Origin: Actinomycetota bacterium
GTDB taxonomy: Bacteria; Actinomycetota; CADDZG01; JAHWKV01
Assembly: GCA_030447305.1 (NCBI GenBank)
Contig: JAUJPC010000001.1
Span: forward strand, 389,998-453,997
DNA length: 64,000 nucleotides
Reading direction: 5' to 3'
The notes under the pieces were generated by a model. The model did no database searches. It saw nothing but the letters and a program-made list of their open reading frames with translations, and was not told the origin of the DNA. Positions 1 through 9,377 of this stretch are shown here, piece after piece; position 1 is the first letter of the stretch, and each line of letters opens with the position of its first letter. A program made the position numbers and the translations under genes.

Positions 1-1
1 G

Positions 2-439
2 AGGGCAACGGTCTTCGAGCTTCCGGTCACCGCCCGGATCGCCCGAAAGCGAATAGCGGGATCCGACCTGGCCTCACGTATCGACGTGGTTGAGGGTGAT
101 GCCATGAGCGGTCCACTTCCATCGGGCTACGACCTCATCCTGCTGGCCAATCTGGTCCACTACTGGTCCCCCGAGGAGAACCAGGCGTTGCTTCGACGGG
201 TGAACGCCGCCGCTGATACGGGATCACGCCTGCTAATCGCGGACTTCTGGACCAATGCCTTGCACACCGAGCCAGTTGCCGCGGCACTGATGGCCGGAGA
301 GTTCGCCGTCCACCTGCGCAACGGCGATGTCTACAGCGTTGCGGAGGTTAATGCATGGCTCTCGGAGACGGGGTGGCAGTTCTTTGAGCACATCCCCCTC
401 GCCGGTCCCATGAGCCTCGTCGTGGCCGAGGCGCTCTGA
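2..439 (+). CDS. O-methyltransferase, C-terminal part (5' end outside window)
   Basis: The reading frame is open from the first bases of the window, so only about the last 145 residues are present. They carry the second half of a SAM-dependent class I methyltransferase fold of the plant/bacterial O-methyltransferase type. A TVFELP strand-and-turn and an acidic VVEGDAM segment suit SAM binding, followed by YDLILLANLVHYW with the conserved strand and central His, and a LLIADFW strand. The C-terminal GWQFFEHIPLAG and MSLVVAEA strands close the sheet. The family methylates hydroxyls of small aromatic or polyketide-like molecules; the substrate here cannot be told. A GTG at 86 could be mistaken for the start, but homologous sequence continues upstream of it. 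Confidence 0.75.
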   Translation, partial: RATVFELPVTARIARKRIAGSDLASRIDVVEGDAMSGPLPSGYDLILLANLVHYWSPEENQALLRRVNAAADTGSRLLIADFWTNALHTEPVAAALMAGEFAVHLRNGDVYSVAEVNAWLSETGWQFFEHIPLAGPMSLVVAEAL

Positions 440-491
440 CGCGGTCCAAACGCCTGATGTCCGACTTCTGCGGGATGTTCAAGGAGGAGAG

Positions 492-1367
492 ATGAAACCG
501 ACACTCAAGATAATCTTCACAGTAGTGCTTGCCGCCTCACTTCTCGTTGGGTGTGACAGGCCAAACGATCGCAACACAACCGAGCGCCCAAGCAGCGACG
601 AGGAGCGACCGCCGGCCAAAGTTAATTTGGTGGCTGACGACTACAGCTTCGACTCACCGGCAACCATCTCGGGCGGCGTAGTGGAGTTCTCGTACACAAA
701 CAGGGGTAAGGAACCCCACTTTGCCGGTCTCGCCCGGGTGGCGCCGGGGAAGTCGTTTGAGGATGTCAAGGCGGTGATGACTGCTCCCACCTCTGCCGTA
801 CCCCCAGCCGGGCCTCCCCCCTTCGAGGACTTCGCAGGAATTCCCACTGCCGATCCGGGGGCAGGCGGCAAGATGACCCTGAACCTACCCGCCGGGAAGT
901 ACGCGTTCTTTTGCCTGATTCCCTCTCCCGACGGAGTCTCGCATGCCGCCAAGGGCATGATGAAGGAGCTGAGCGTGAGCGAGGGAACCGCCGGGTCCCT
1001 GCCGAAGTCCGATGTCACCGTTGTTGCCAAAGACTTCGTATTCGATCGGGTCCCGGTCGCCAAGGCCGGTGACAACATCGTCCGCCTACGGAATGAGGGC
1101 CAGCAGCTACACGAGATCAACCTGGTTGAGCTCATCCCGGGCAAGACCGTGGATGATGTCGTCGCCTGGAATTCTCGGCCGTCCGGCCCGCCGCCCATGC
1201 GCTCACTTGCTGGGGCTGCTATCGGGCCGGGGGACGAGGCAACGGCCACCATGAACCTTCGGGCCGGGAGGACCTACGCCTTCATCTGTGCGATTCTCGA
1301 TGTCCGGGGTGATTTTGCACCCCACCTCACCAAAGGCATGTTCACGCAACCATTCACGGTTTCCTGA
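492..1367 (+). CDS. lipoprotein with two tandem cupredoxin-like domains
   Basis: The 291-residue product starts with a lipoprotein signal peptide ending in the lipobox LVGC (Cys21), so it should be anchored outside the membrane. Two copies of a beta-sandwich segment follow (about 44-163 and 173-291). Each ends with the His...Cys...His...Met spacing of a type 1 copper site: His76, Cys141, His151, Met156 in the first and His207, Cys266, His278, Met283 in the second. Both start with a VxDYSF/VAKDFVF strand as in plastocyanin-like proteins. A strong Shine-Dalgarno (AAGGAGGAGA) lies just before the ATG. A periplasmic-face electron carrier or copper binder is the inference; no partner oxidase is nearby. 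Confidence 0.7.
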   Translation: MKPTLKIIFTVVLAASLLVGCDRPNDRNTTERPSSDEERPPAKVNLVADDYSFDSPATISGGVVEFSYTNRGKEPHFAGLARVAPGKSFEDVKAVMTAPTSAVPPAGPPPFEDFAGIPTADPGAGGKMTLNLPAGKYAFFCLIPSPDGVSHAAKGMMKELSVSEGTAGSLPKSDVTVVAKDFVFDRVPVAKAGDNIVRLRNEGQQLHEINLVELIPGKTVDDVVAWNSRPSGPPPMRSLAGAAIGPGDEATATMNLRAGRTYAFICAILDVRGDFAPHLTKGMFTQPFTVS

Positions 1368-1371
1368 TTGG

Positions 1372-1929
1372 CGGCGCCGGACCACTTGACGGCGATGTCG
1401 ACTGAACCGCTGGACACGACGCCCAGGACCACGGTGAGGATCAACAGGCCCTCCACATCATCGGCGACCGCAGCTCCCAGCACGGTTCTTGCCTCCGGAC
1501 TGGCAGCATCTTGAGGTCACCGAACACCCGAGCGGTGATCCCGACGCTGGTGGCGGTGATCCCGGCCGCCAGGAACAGCGCCACCGGTGGGGTCATCCCG
1601 GTCATCGTCATGAGCAGGTAGCCCGCCAGCATGGGACCCGCGATGCCGATTGCCGCCACCCGCAATGCGGTGCCACCGACCTTCGCGAGGTCACGCATGT
1701 TCATTTCCATACCGATCTGGAGCAGCAGCAGAATCGCTCCAATCTCGGCAAAGAAGATGAGCACCTCGTTGTGTCCCACGAGGTTCAAAACGGAGGGACC
1801 GATTCGCACGCCGGCAAGGATCTCGAAGACCACGGCGGGCTGGCCGGCACGCTCCGCCAGTTCCGCGGCCAGGCGCGCACCGACGACCACGATCAGTAAG
1901 TGGACCAGCAGGACACCGGGATCGGTCAA
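1372..1929 (-). pseudogene. cation:proton antiporter (CPA2/KefB type), truncated and frameshifted
   Basis: From the TTG at 1929 the minus strand encodes the N-terminal membrane half of a monovalent cation:proton antiporter, with segments such as ILAGVRIGPSVL, IGAILLLLQIGMEM and GITATSVGITARVFGDLKML. At about 1489 the frame breaks. The next frame continues with ASPEARTVLGAAVADDVEGL, the conserved Asp-Asp helix of the family, so one base (a G) appears lost. Similarity stops near 1372, where the sequence abuts the 3' end of the lipoprotein gene, so the C-terminal half of the transporter is missing whatever the cause of the frameshift. Confidence 0.7.
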
Positions 1930-2503
1930 CGTATCAACCGGTTAATCGCTTCGGCCATCCGGTCGCGCTTGGTCGGCTGAAGCGATGAGAGCCTTTTCTT
2001 GGTACCGGTATTGAACAAAAGTCCCCGCCTTGAACCGTGATGAAGTACTTGGCGTCGGCCGGAGAAGTCGGCTTCGCCCGCGTCATGGAGAGGATCGACG
2101 TTGTAAGCGCTAGGAAGCCAGCAACCATTCCTGCTGTCAGCCCGTCGGCTCCGAGACCAGGATGGTCAAGGGCACCACCTATCGAAAGTGACCCGAGAGC
2201 CACGTCTTTCCCGCAACTTACAACGGAAGAAAATAGGTTTCTGGTGATTACACGCTTGTTAACGCGGCCGTTAAGAACATCCAAATTGTTGGCGCCGCCG
2301 CCACCTCAACCTTAGAGCGGGAGCCATCTCCATCCACTTCTAGTGGCAGTCGACATCCGGGAAACCGACGTCGCGCAGCCAGGCGCATTGGGTCTCGCGT
2401 CAAGGCAACGGTTCGCACCAACGGATTGCTCTGGGTCTTGCCCAGGAACCAGCATTCATGCAGAAGGCTATTGACATCGAGCGTATGAGAGGACCTGCCA
2501 GCC
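1930..2503. other. intergenic stretch without a convincing gene
   Basis: About 570 bases between the antiporter remnant and a small membrane protein. Short open frames exist on both strands (for example 1934-2284 minus and 2037-2315 plus), but none shows a recognisable domain, codon bias or ribosome binding site. They overlap each other antisense. I see no RNA gene or clear repeat here. It may be eroded coding DNA. Confidence 0.4.
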
Positions 2504-2929
2504 TTATGCAACAGGTAGGCCGGGAGCGAAGTTAGCAACCATCTCAAACAACATGAAGCCGGCTATCAACAGGGCGGCGAGACCCCCGATGACCTCCACG
2601 GCAACCATGCGACGGGTAGACGCCCTCGAAATGATCATTGCCGCGATCCCAAACACCAGCGGGAGAGCGGTCCAGAAGACCGCGAACGTCAGAAGGGAAA
2701 AGACGCATGCAGCGATTGCCCCACGCCGGAATCTAGCGTCGTCGCCGCTGGTGGCCCACGCCACGACCCCAACGGAACCCGCGCCAAGTACCAGTAGGAC
2801 GATCGAATCCGTTATGACCCCCGCCCAAGTATTGGGCTGGGCGGCACGAGCCGTAAGGAAGAGCTCTGCCAGCACCAACAGGTAGGTTGCTCCAACCGTA
2901 AATGCCTGCATCCTTGCCCTGCGATTCAC
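2504..2929 (-). CDS. small four-helix membrane protein, unknown function
   Basis: The 141-residue product has four hydrophobic segments (about 10-30, 38-60, 72-98 and 110-132) joined by short loops, with a basic N terminus (MNRRARMQ). That is the layout of a small integral membrane protein with both ends inside. Codon use resembles the neighbours. I do not recognise the family, and the surrounding genes (toxin-antitoxin, antiporter remnant) give no functional clue. Confidence 0.55.
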   Translation of the reverse strand: MNRRARMQAFTVGATYLLVLAELFLTARAAQPNTWAGVITDSIVLLVLGAGSVGVVAWATSGDDARFRRGAIAACVFSLLTFAVFWTALPLVFGIAAMIISRASTRRMVAVEVIGGLAALLIAGFMLFEMVANFAPGLPVA

Positions 2930-3052
2930 GTGGTTCTCCCGGAAGAGGATCCCTATACGGTGGTGCAGGTGTCGATCAAGCTTGGCCTAAGTATCCGATC
3001 CGAAAAGGGGCCTGAGCAAGAAGGAAACCTAAAGTGAACGCGCAGTCACCCG

Positions 3053-3103
3053 ACCGAATTACAGTCATGTAATTGTGGAGGGGACCGGTCGGTATTCGAA
3101 CCC
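3053..3103 (-). repeat. tRNA-3'-end-like tail, copy 1
   Basis: Read on the minus strand this has a T-loop-like GGGTTCGAATA, a CCGGTCCCCTCC acceptor-like stretch, ACAA and then a short inverted repeat (ATTACA/TGTAAT arms around 3059-3074) ending in TAATTCGGT. A very similar tail lies at 4122-4168. The real tRNA-Ala tail at 6256-6303 has the same TTCGAAT, CTCCACAA and TAATTCGGT landmarks. No complete cloverleaf can be built here. It looks like a displaced or decayed tRNA end of the kind left by integration events. Confidence 0.45.
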
Positions 3104-3324
3104 AAACGCCTTGCTTAATTTTCTCCGCAATCGTGGTTGAGCCGACCGGCTTACCCGGCCGGTTGGTCTGACGGTAACAAGTTAAAGCTCTCTCCATAGC
3201 GAATCCATCCGCCAGCTTTTCCTCGAGAATATTCCGGACGGAACCGCCGGGTCTCTCCGAGATGCCGACGAGGGCGAACGTCCAGTCTTGCTTGGCTTGA
3301 GGATTGTAGGAATCGCACACCGAG

Positions 3325-3735
3325 CTAGGGGATTAGCGTAAATGTCTCAATATGGCTGGGCCTGACGGTTCCGAAATGACGGTGATCGAGAGTTGCGATC
3401 CGGTCCACATCAAGGCGCTCAGCCAGACAAACGACAGAAGCGTCGACAATGCCCAGGGGGAGATCGGCGTACTGGGCCACCAGATCGACAATACGCTGCC
3501 AATCCGAGGGGATCACGGCTTCGGCGATGAGCTCCCCCGAGGCGAGTGACCGCCCGAAGGCCAACTCCGCGTGGGGGCCAATCCGATCGCTCAATAGGTA
3601 GGCCACTTCGGTAATCACCAGCTCGGGAACCACAAGTGGACGGGAGGCCGACCTAAGCAGCTCGCCGCACTGGGCGTGGTTTTGGTCTTTGCTGGCAGCC
3701 ACGGCATAGAGGGGACCGGCGTCGACTATCAGCAT
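3325..3735 (-). CDS. PIN-domain toxin, VapC-like
   Basis: The 136-residue protein is a single PIN domain, the Mg-dependent RNase fold of VapC toxins. The acidic residues expected at the active site are present: Asp5 in LIVDAGPL, Glu43 in VITEVAYL, Asp98 in GIVDASVV and Asp117 in ATLDHRHF. Length is normal for the family. It starts 9 bases after the stop of the ribbon-helix-helix gene at 3745-3978 on the same strand, the usual antitoxin-toxin order. VapC toxins cleave tRNA or rRNA when the labile antitoxin is lost; the target here is unknown. Confidence 0.85.
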   Translation of the reverse strand: MLIVDAGPLYAVAASKDQNHAQCGELLRSASRPLVVPELVITEVAYLLSDRIGPHAELAFGRSLASGELIAEAVIPSDWQRIVDLVAQYADLPLGIVDASVVCLAERLDVDRIATLDHRHFGTVRPSHIETFTLIP

Positions 3736-3744
3736 GCAGATTTC

Positions 3745-3978
3745 CTACTGAGAGCGGCGCCGGACAGCGTTACTGACAAATTCGTCTACCCGCTCTGATG
3801 CATCGAGCGGAGATCCCTCGCCTATTGCCGAGAAGCTGAGTGCACCTTCAACCGGTGCAGGCAGATACTTTTCGATCGCTTCCCTAGCAACATCGGCTAT
3901 CGAGGAGCCCCGTCGTTTGGCTTCGAAGCGCAATCGGGCTTCAACGTCCTCGGGAAGCATGATCGTGGTTCGCTTCAT
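3745..3978 (-). CDS. ribbon-helix-helix antitoxin, VapB/CopG-like
   Basis: The 77-residue protein begins MKRTTIMLPEDVEARLR, a typical ribbon-helix-helix DNA-binding strand and helix. SSIADVAREAIEKYL follows as helix 2, then a C-terminal tail that would wrap the toxin. It precedes the PIN toxin by 9 bases and should be co-transcribed with it. The AT-rich sequence just upstream of the start (about 3976-3996) contains a short palindrome-like ATTC...GAAT spacing and could serve as the autoregulated promoter-operator; this is inferred from the system's usual behaviour. Confidence 0.8.
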   Translation of the reverse strand: MKRTTIMLPEDVEARLRFEAKRRGSSIADVAREAIEKYLPAPVEGALSFSAIGEGSPLDASERVDEFVSNAVRRRSQ

Positions 3979-4121
3979 TCATATAGAATAGCGCATAACA
4001 CCTCACGATCGTCCGATCACACACATATGGTAGTCCTCGCTTGCCACAACGACCTGCGGGGCGTCTGCGTTCCGCCAAGACAGCGGCGATCTAGGCTCGA
4101 AAAGAAGCAACCGAAACGGAA

Positions 4122-4168
4122 CTAATTACACCGGTGTATTGCGGAGGGGACCGGCCACTATTCGAACC
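4122..4168 (-). repeat. tRNA-3'-end-like tail, copy 2
   Basis: On the minus strand this reads GGTTCGAATA, then CCGGTCCCCTCC, CAATACACCGG and TGTAATT, closely matching copy 1 at 3053-3103. It holds a perfect 12-base palindrome TACACCGGTGTA (about 4127-4138). No tRNA body is attached. Together with copy 1 and the true tRNA-Ala tail it frames the toxin-antitoxin pair and malate synthase. Confidence 0.45.
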
Positions 4169-4268
4169 GCGGCTTTATATTGGATCCACGGTTCCTGCCA
4201 TGACGTCAACCTCTACGGGTTACGGCTGACGCGCTCAGGCATCCGACGTAGTTCATCATCGAGGACCA

Positions 4269-4418
4269 ATGGTCGCCGAAGACGGAACGGCGTACTACCT
4301 CGTAGACGACGACGGGAGGGCCATTCTCGAGCGTGGCGTCGGGCACGAGCTTTACGGCTTTGATCCGGAAGCCAGCCAATCTTCGGGAGGATCGGTCGGC
4401 GAGCCCCGTTTCTACTAG
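4269..4418 (+). CDS. possible 49-residue acidic protein
   Basis: An ATG at 4269, preceded by GAGG at a fair distance, opens a 49-codon frame. It encodes an acidic product (AEDGTAYYLVDDDGRAILE near the start, EPRFY at the end). The composition is protein-like rather than random for this GC content. There is no recognised domain. It lies between the second tRNA-like tail and malate synthase. It could also be the eroded end of a longer gene. Confidence 0.3.
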   Translation: MVAEDGTAYYLVDDDGRAILERGVGHELYGFDPEASQSSGGSVGEPRFY

Positions 4419-4541
4419 GAGAGCGACTGATCCTAGAGCGGAATGAGCGCCTGCTGACCAAAAGCGCATCTTGAGGCTCTCGGGCGTCCCACTTCGAGCT
4501 ATCATCGAGTCGAGCGCTGCACAGATCTCCCGGAGGTCGCC

Positions 4542-6125
<1,584 letters not shown>

Positions 6126-6255
6126 CCGGCCGACTGGCTCTCATGCTCGCGGGGCTCGGTCGGTCACGCATCGGCTTACGGCCGCGAGCGAGTGCTGCAA
6201 CCGTCGAATGAGCATAGGTACCGAAGCCGAAGTGAGACAAAGGTGCCGAACGCCC

Positions 6256-6303
6256 ACCGAATTACGATGGTGTTATTTGTGGAGCTAAGGGGATTCGAAC
6301 CCC
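6256..6303 (-). repeat. tail of tRNA-Ala shared with two upstream copies
   Basis: This is the T-arm, acceptor strand and first downstream bases of the tRNA-Ala gene on the minus strand. The landmarks TTCGAAT, CTCCACAA and TAATTCGGT recur in the same order at 3053-3103, and partly at 4122-4168. Confidence 0.45.
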
Positions 6304-6352
6304 TCGCCTCCGCCATGCCATGGCGGCGCTCTACCAAATGAGCTATAGCCCC
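6280..6352 (-). tRNA. tRNA-Ala (anticodon GGC)
   Basis: A complete cloverleaf can be drawn on the minus strand. The acceptor GGGGCTA pairs with TAGCTCC and is followed by discriminator A. The D-arm is AGCTCATTTGGTAGAGC. The anticodon stem CCGCC/GGCGG encloses the seven-base loop ATGGCAT with GGC as anticodon. The T-arm is AGGGG TTCGAAT CCCCT. CCA is not encoded. Confidence 0.95.
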
Positions 6353-6397
6353 GTGAGGCACGAGTTTATCAAGATCACGCACGGGCATTCCAAGCTC

Positions 6398-7795
6398 TCA
6401 GACTTCCTGGAAGGGCTCGAAATGCACCGTCACCCGTTCGATGTCGGGCCATCTGGCGTGGGTCGCAGCCTCAATGCGCGTCGAGGCATCGTGGACCGAA
6501 GTCACCGACAGGTGCGGCTCGGCCTCACAGTGCATGACGATGGCCAGGCCCCCGTCGGTCTCGGTGATCAGAACCTCGTGGCAGTCGCGGACCTCCGGCT
6601 GGCGCTCCGCCAGCGCCTTGGTCCACTGTGCCAGCAACATATGGCGCTGAGTGACGTCCTGGCCGACCGTTCCCTCCACCAAGGGCTCCAGGTGGGTGTC
6701 CACCCGGGTGACGCCGGGAATCTCTTGCATGATCTCCCGCTCCAGGTGTTCGGCGAGCGAGTGTGCCTTCTCCAGCTCCATGGTTCCGGGGAACTTGGCG
6801 TGAAGCGTGATGTGGTCGCCCTCCGGATGTGAGGTGACCCCTATGTTGTGGACCTCGGCCACCACCGGCTGGCGCAGGGCCACTGCCTCCACCTGCTGGG
6901 TCACCAGCTTCTCGTCGGCCAGCGGCTCGACGTGGACCACTACATCGGCCCCCGGTTCCTCCTCCGCAATCACCCGCTCCACCTGCTCGGTGACGTCGTG
7001 TGCTCTCTCCAGCGGAACCCGCCTGGAGATCGCGATCGTTACATCGGTCTGCGGCTCTCCGCCGACGTAGCGGACCCGAACCCGGCGAACCTCCTCGACT
7101 CCGTGCACCGAGGCGGCGATTTGCTCGATGCGGGCCGTCGATCCGGCGGGGGCCCGGTCCATGAGGGTGTCGATGCTGGCTCGGCCCAGCCGGATGCTCA
7201 TCCAGGCCACGTACGCGGCGATGAGAAGGCTGGCAATGGCATCGAACGACGGGTATCCGGCCCGCACTAGCAGGAGCCCAAGCAGCACGGTGGTGGAGGT
7301 CAGCAGATCGGCCCGGAAGTTTGCGGCGTCGGCTTCCAGGGCGGGGCTGCGCTCCTCTCGAGCGATCCGCCGAAGCATGGTGGAGCGGCTGCCATCCACC
7401 ACCATCGACATCAGCACCACGACAAAGGCGTACCATGCCGCATCCACGCTGGTTCTTCCCGTCTGCAGCCGGATTATGGCGTGGACTGCAATGTACATCG
7501 CCAATCCGACCAGCACCAGGGTCTGGCCCAGTGCCGACAGGTTCTCCGCCTTACCGTGGCCGTAGGGGTGATCCGCGTCCGGTGGCCTCGACGCTATTCG
7601 GACTGCGATGAAAGTGAGGACGGTGGTTCCCAGATCCAGAGCAGAGTTGGCCGCTTCCGAGAGCAGTGCCAGGCTTCCGGTGGCCAGTGCAGTTACAGCT
7701 TTGGCGGCCACCATAGCGATTGTGACCACCACCGAGGTGAAGGCGGCCTTTCGGACGCGGTCGGGATTTGAGGTGGTACCCCGCTCTGCCGCCAT
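6398..7795 (-). CDS. cation diffusion facilitator with three C-terminal domains
   Basis: The N-terminal ~200 residues are a CDF metal/proton antiporter with the family signature DHPYGHGKAE (about 75-84) and six hydrophobic segments. The intramembrane metal site differs from zinc CDFs: helix 2 carries Asn50-x3-Asp54, and helix 5 carries Asn159-x3-Asp163 where His or Asp is usual. This points to the manganese/iron branch or an altered specificity. The cytoplasmic part is unusually long (about 265 residues) and reads as three successive ferredoxin-like dimerisation domains, each ending in a VHVEPL, THLEPL or VHFEPF strand. It lies 34 bases downstream of the metal ABC importer and may be co-transcribed with it. 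Confidence 0.88.
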   Translation of the reverse strand: MAAERGTTSNPDRVRKAAFTSVVVTIAMVAAKAVTALATGSLALLSEAANSALDLGTTVLTFIAVRIASRPPDADHPYGHGKAENLSALGQTLVLVGLAMYIAVHAIIRLQTGRTSVDAAWYAFVVVLMSMVVDGSRSTMLRRIAREERSPALEADAANFRADLLTSTTVLLGLLLVRAGYPSFDAIASLLIAAYVAWMSIRLGRASIDTLMDRAPAGSTARIEQIAASVHGVEEVRRVRVRYVGGEPQTDVTIAISRRVPLERAHDVTEQVERVIAEEEPGADVVVHVEPLADEKLVTQQVEAVALRQPVVAEVHNIGVTSHPEGDHITLHAKFPGTMELEKAHSLAEHLEREIMQEIPGVTRVDTHLEPLVEGTVGQDVTQRHMLLAQWTKALAERQPEVRDCHEVLITETDGGLAIVMHCEAEPHLSVTSVHDASTRIEAATHARWPDIERVTVHFEPFQEV

Positions 7796-7829
7796 GAGGG
7801 GATGAAGTCTAAACCTGTCGCCCCAACGC

Positions 7830-9377
7830 TTACCTGGTTCGACCGGTCAAATTTCGAGAGCTGGCCTGGGCCGCGCGGATTCCTACAAAGACCCGTTTTG
7901 CCATGTCGGCGGCCAGCGGGACCTCCCGGTCTCCAACCAGCACCTGCCACGTGTTGTCGGATCGTCCCAGGACGGTCACCGTTGCCTGCGGCTTGAGCCC
8001 GACCCGAGACATCTCTCGCAAGAGGTCCTCCCGGTCGTCCAGCACCATGAGGATGCGGCCGGCCTGCCCCACCGCGGCTTCGGTGAGCGGGCGGCCGGAT
8101 ATCAGCTGGAGGTCTTCCAACCGGCGGGGGATCGGGTGGCCGTGGGGGTCGGTTGCAGGGCGACCGAGCTCACGGTCCAGCGCATCGACCTCTTCGCGTG
8201 ACATGGAGTGTTCCATCATCTCGGCTTCCCGGTGCAGGGCGTCCAGCGGGAGGCCCTCGACCTCGGAGAGGTACTGTTCGGCAAGGCGGTGGGCCCGGAC
8301 CAGCTCCAGAGCGTGCTCGGCGCCGGCGCCGGTGACCCGCAGGTCCTCCGAAGAACCGGTCAGCAGGTCGTCCTTCAGAAGCCGGCGCGTTCCCTGAGCC
8401 ACCTCCTGGTCCTCCCGGCCGATGCGCTCGGCAACGCCGCCGCTCGACGACGACCCTCCGGCCACCTCGGTCTTGTAGACCTCCTTGAGGATGTCCTCGT
8501 CCAGAGTCCGGGACATCATGCGCCTCCGGCGAAGGCTCCTCACGGCGAGCCCACGCTTGGGGGCGAAGAAGAACCCGAGGGTGAAAAGGACCGAGGCGAC
8601 GATCACCATCGAGGGACCCGACGCGACGTCCACGTAGTAGGAACCGTAGAGACCTCCGACCGCCGACACCAGTCCGATGACCGCGGCGATGAACATCATC
8701 CTTGAGAGCCGGTCGCTGAGCAGGTACGCGGTAGCGCCGGGAACGATCAGCATGGCTATTACGAGGATGAGGCCGACCGCCTGAAGGGCCGAGACGATAG
8801 TAGCCGACAGCAGCGCGGTGAATATGTACCCCAGACCCCGGGTAGGAAGCCCGATCGCCTGTGCCATGGTGGGATCGAAACTCCACAGGTGAAACTCCTT
8901 GAACAGCAGGATGACCACGATCAGGACCAGACCGCCGCTGACCGAGGTGAGCAGCAGGTCGCTGTTGCTCACACCGAGGACGTTTCCGAACAGGACGTGG
9001 AACAGGTCGATGCCCTTGGGATCCACGATGCTGATGATCGCCAGACCAAGGGCGAACGTGAACGTCAGCAGGATCCCCATTGCGGTGTCCTGCTTGATGC
9101 GGCTGTTGCGCTCGATGTAGGTGACGCCGAGGCCGGTGAGGATGCCGACGATCAGGGCCCCCCAGAAGATGCCGACGTGGCGCCCGGCTATCCAGCCCAA
9201 GGCCACGCCGAGCAGCACTGCGTGGGAGATGGCGTCGCCGAGCAGGGCCGAGCGCCGGACGACCAGCAGGCAGGAGAGAGTCGCCGAGGTGATGCCGACG
9301 ATGATCGCCACCATCAGGCCGGTGCGCATGAACCCGTAGCGGACGAGCGGCTCGATGAAGAAGTCGTACGGGTTCAT
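7830..9377 (-). CDS. metal ABC transporter permease fused to a DtxR/MntR-like module
   Basis: Residues 1 to about 280 are a ZnuB/MntB-type permease with eight or nine membrane segments and the SALLGDAISHAVLLG motif. After a short basic stretch (RSLRRRR) comes a second half with the full DtxR layout. It has a degenerate winged helix (about 290-350), then a metal-binding dimerisation region with RAHRLAEQYL, HREAEMMEHSMS and DPHGHPIP, then a FeoA/SH3-like domain (about 425-495). Chlamydial YtgC-YtgR is the best-known permease-DtxR fusion. The gene overlaps the ATPase stop by four bases. The fused module could sense metal at the transporter or be released as a regulator; both are inferences. Confidence 0.9.
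   Translation of the reverse strand: MNPYDFFIEPLVRYGFMRTGLMVAIIVGITSATLSCLLVVRRSALLGDAISHAVLLGVALGWIAGRHVGIFWGALIVGILTGLGVTYIERNSRIKQDTAMGILLTFTFALGLAIISIVDPKGIDLFHVLFGNVLGVSNSDLLLTSVSGGLVLIVVILLFKEFHLWSFDPTMAQAIGLPTRGLGYIFTALLSATIVSALQAVGLILVIAMLIVPGATAYLLSDRLSRMMFIAAVIGLVSAVGGLYGSYYVDVASGPSMVIVASVLFTLGFFFAPKRGLAVRSLRRRRMMSRTLDEDILKEVYKTEVAGGSSSSGGVAERIGREDQEVAQGTRRLLKDDLLTGSSEDLRVTGAGAEHALELVRAHRLAEQYLSEVEGLPLDALHREAEMMEHSMSREEVDALDRELGRPATDPHGHPIPRRLEDLQLISGRPLTEAAVGQAGRILMVLDDREDLLREMSRVGLKPQATVTVLGRSDNTWQVLVGDREVPLAADMAKRVFVGIRAAQASSRNLTGRTR

Noticed and set aside
2976-3320. 114-codon open frame on the minus strand
   Set aside because: Its C-terminal half (VWVRIPTGPL) is the translation of tRNA-like sequence, a common false protein; the rest shows nothing.
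6176-6388. 70-codon open frame on the minus strand
   Set aside because: It is the translated tRNA-Ala gene (AEARGSNPLSS), a classic artefact.
6525-7436. 303-codon frame on the minus strand inside the CDF gene
   Set aside because: Arg/Gly-rich alternative frame of a clearly coding gene.
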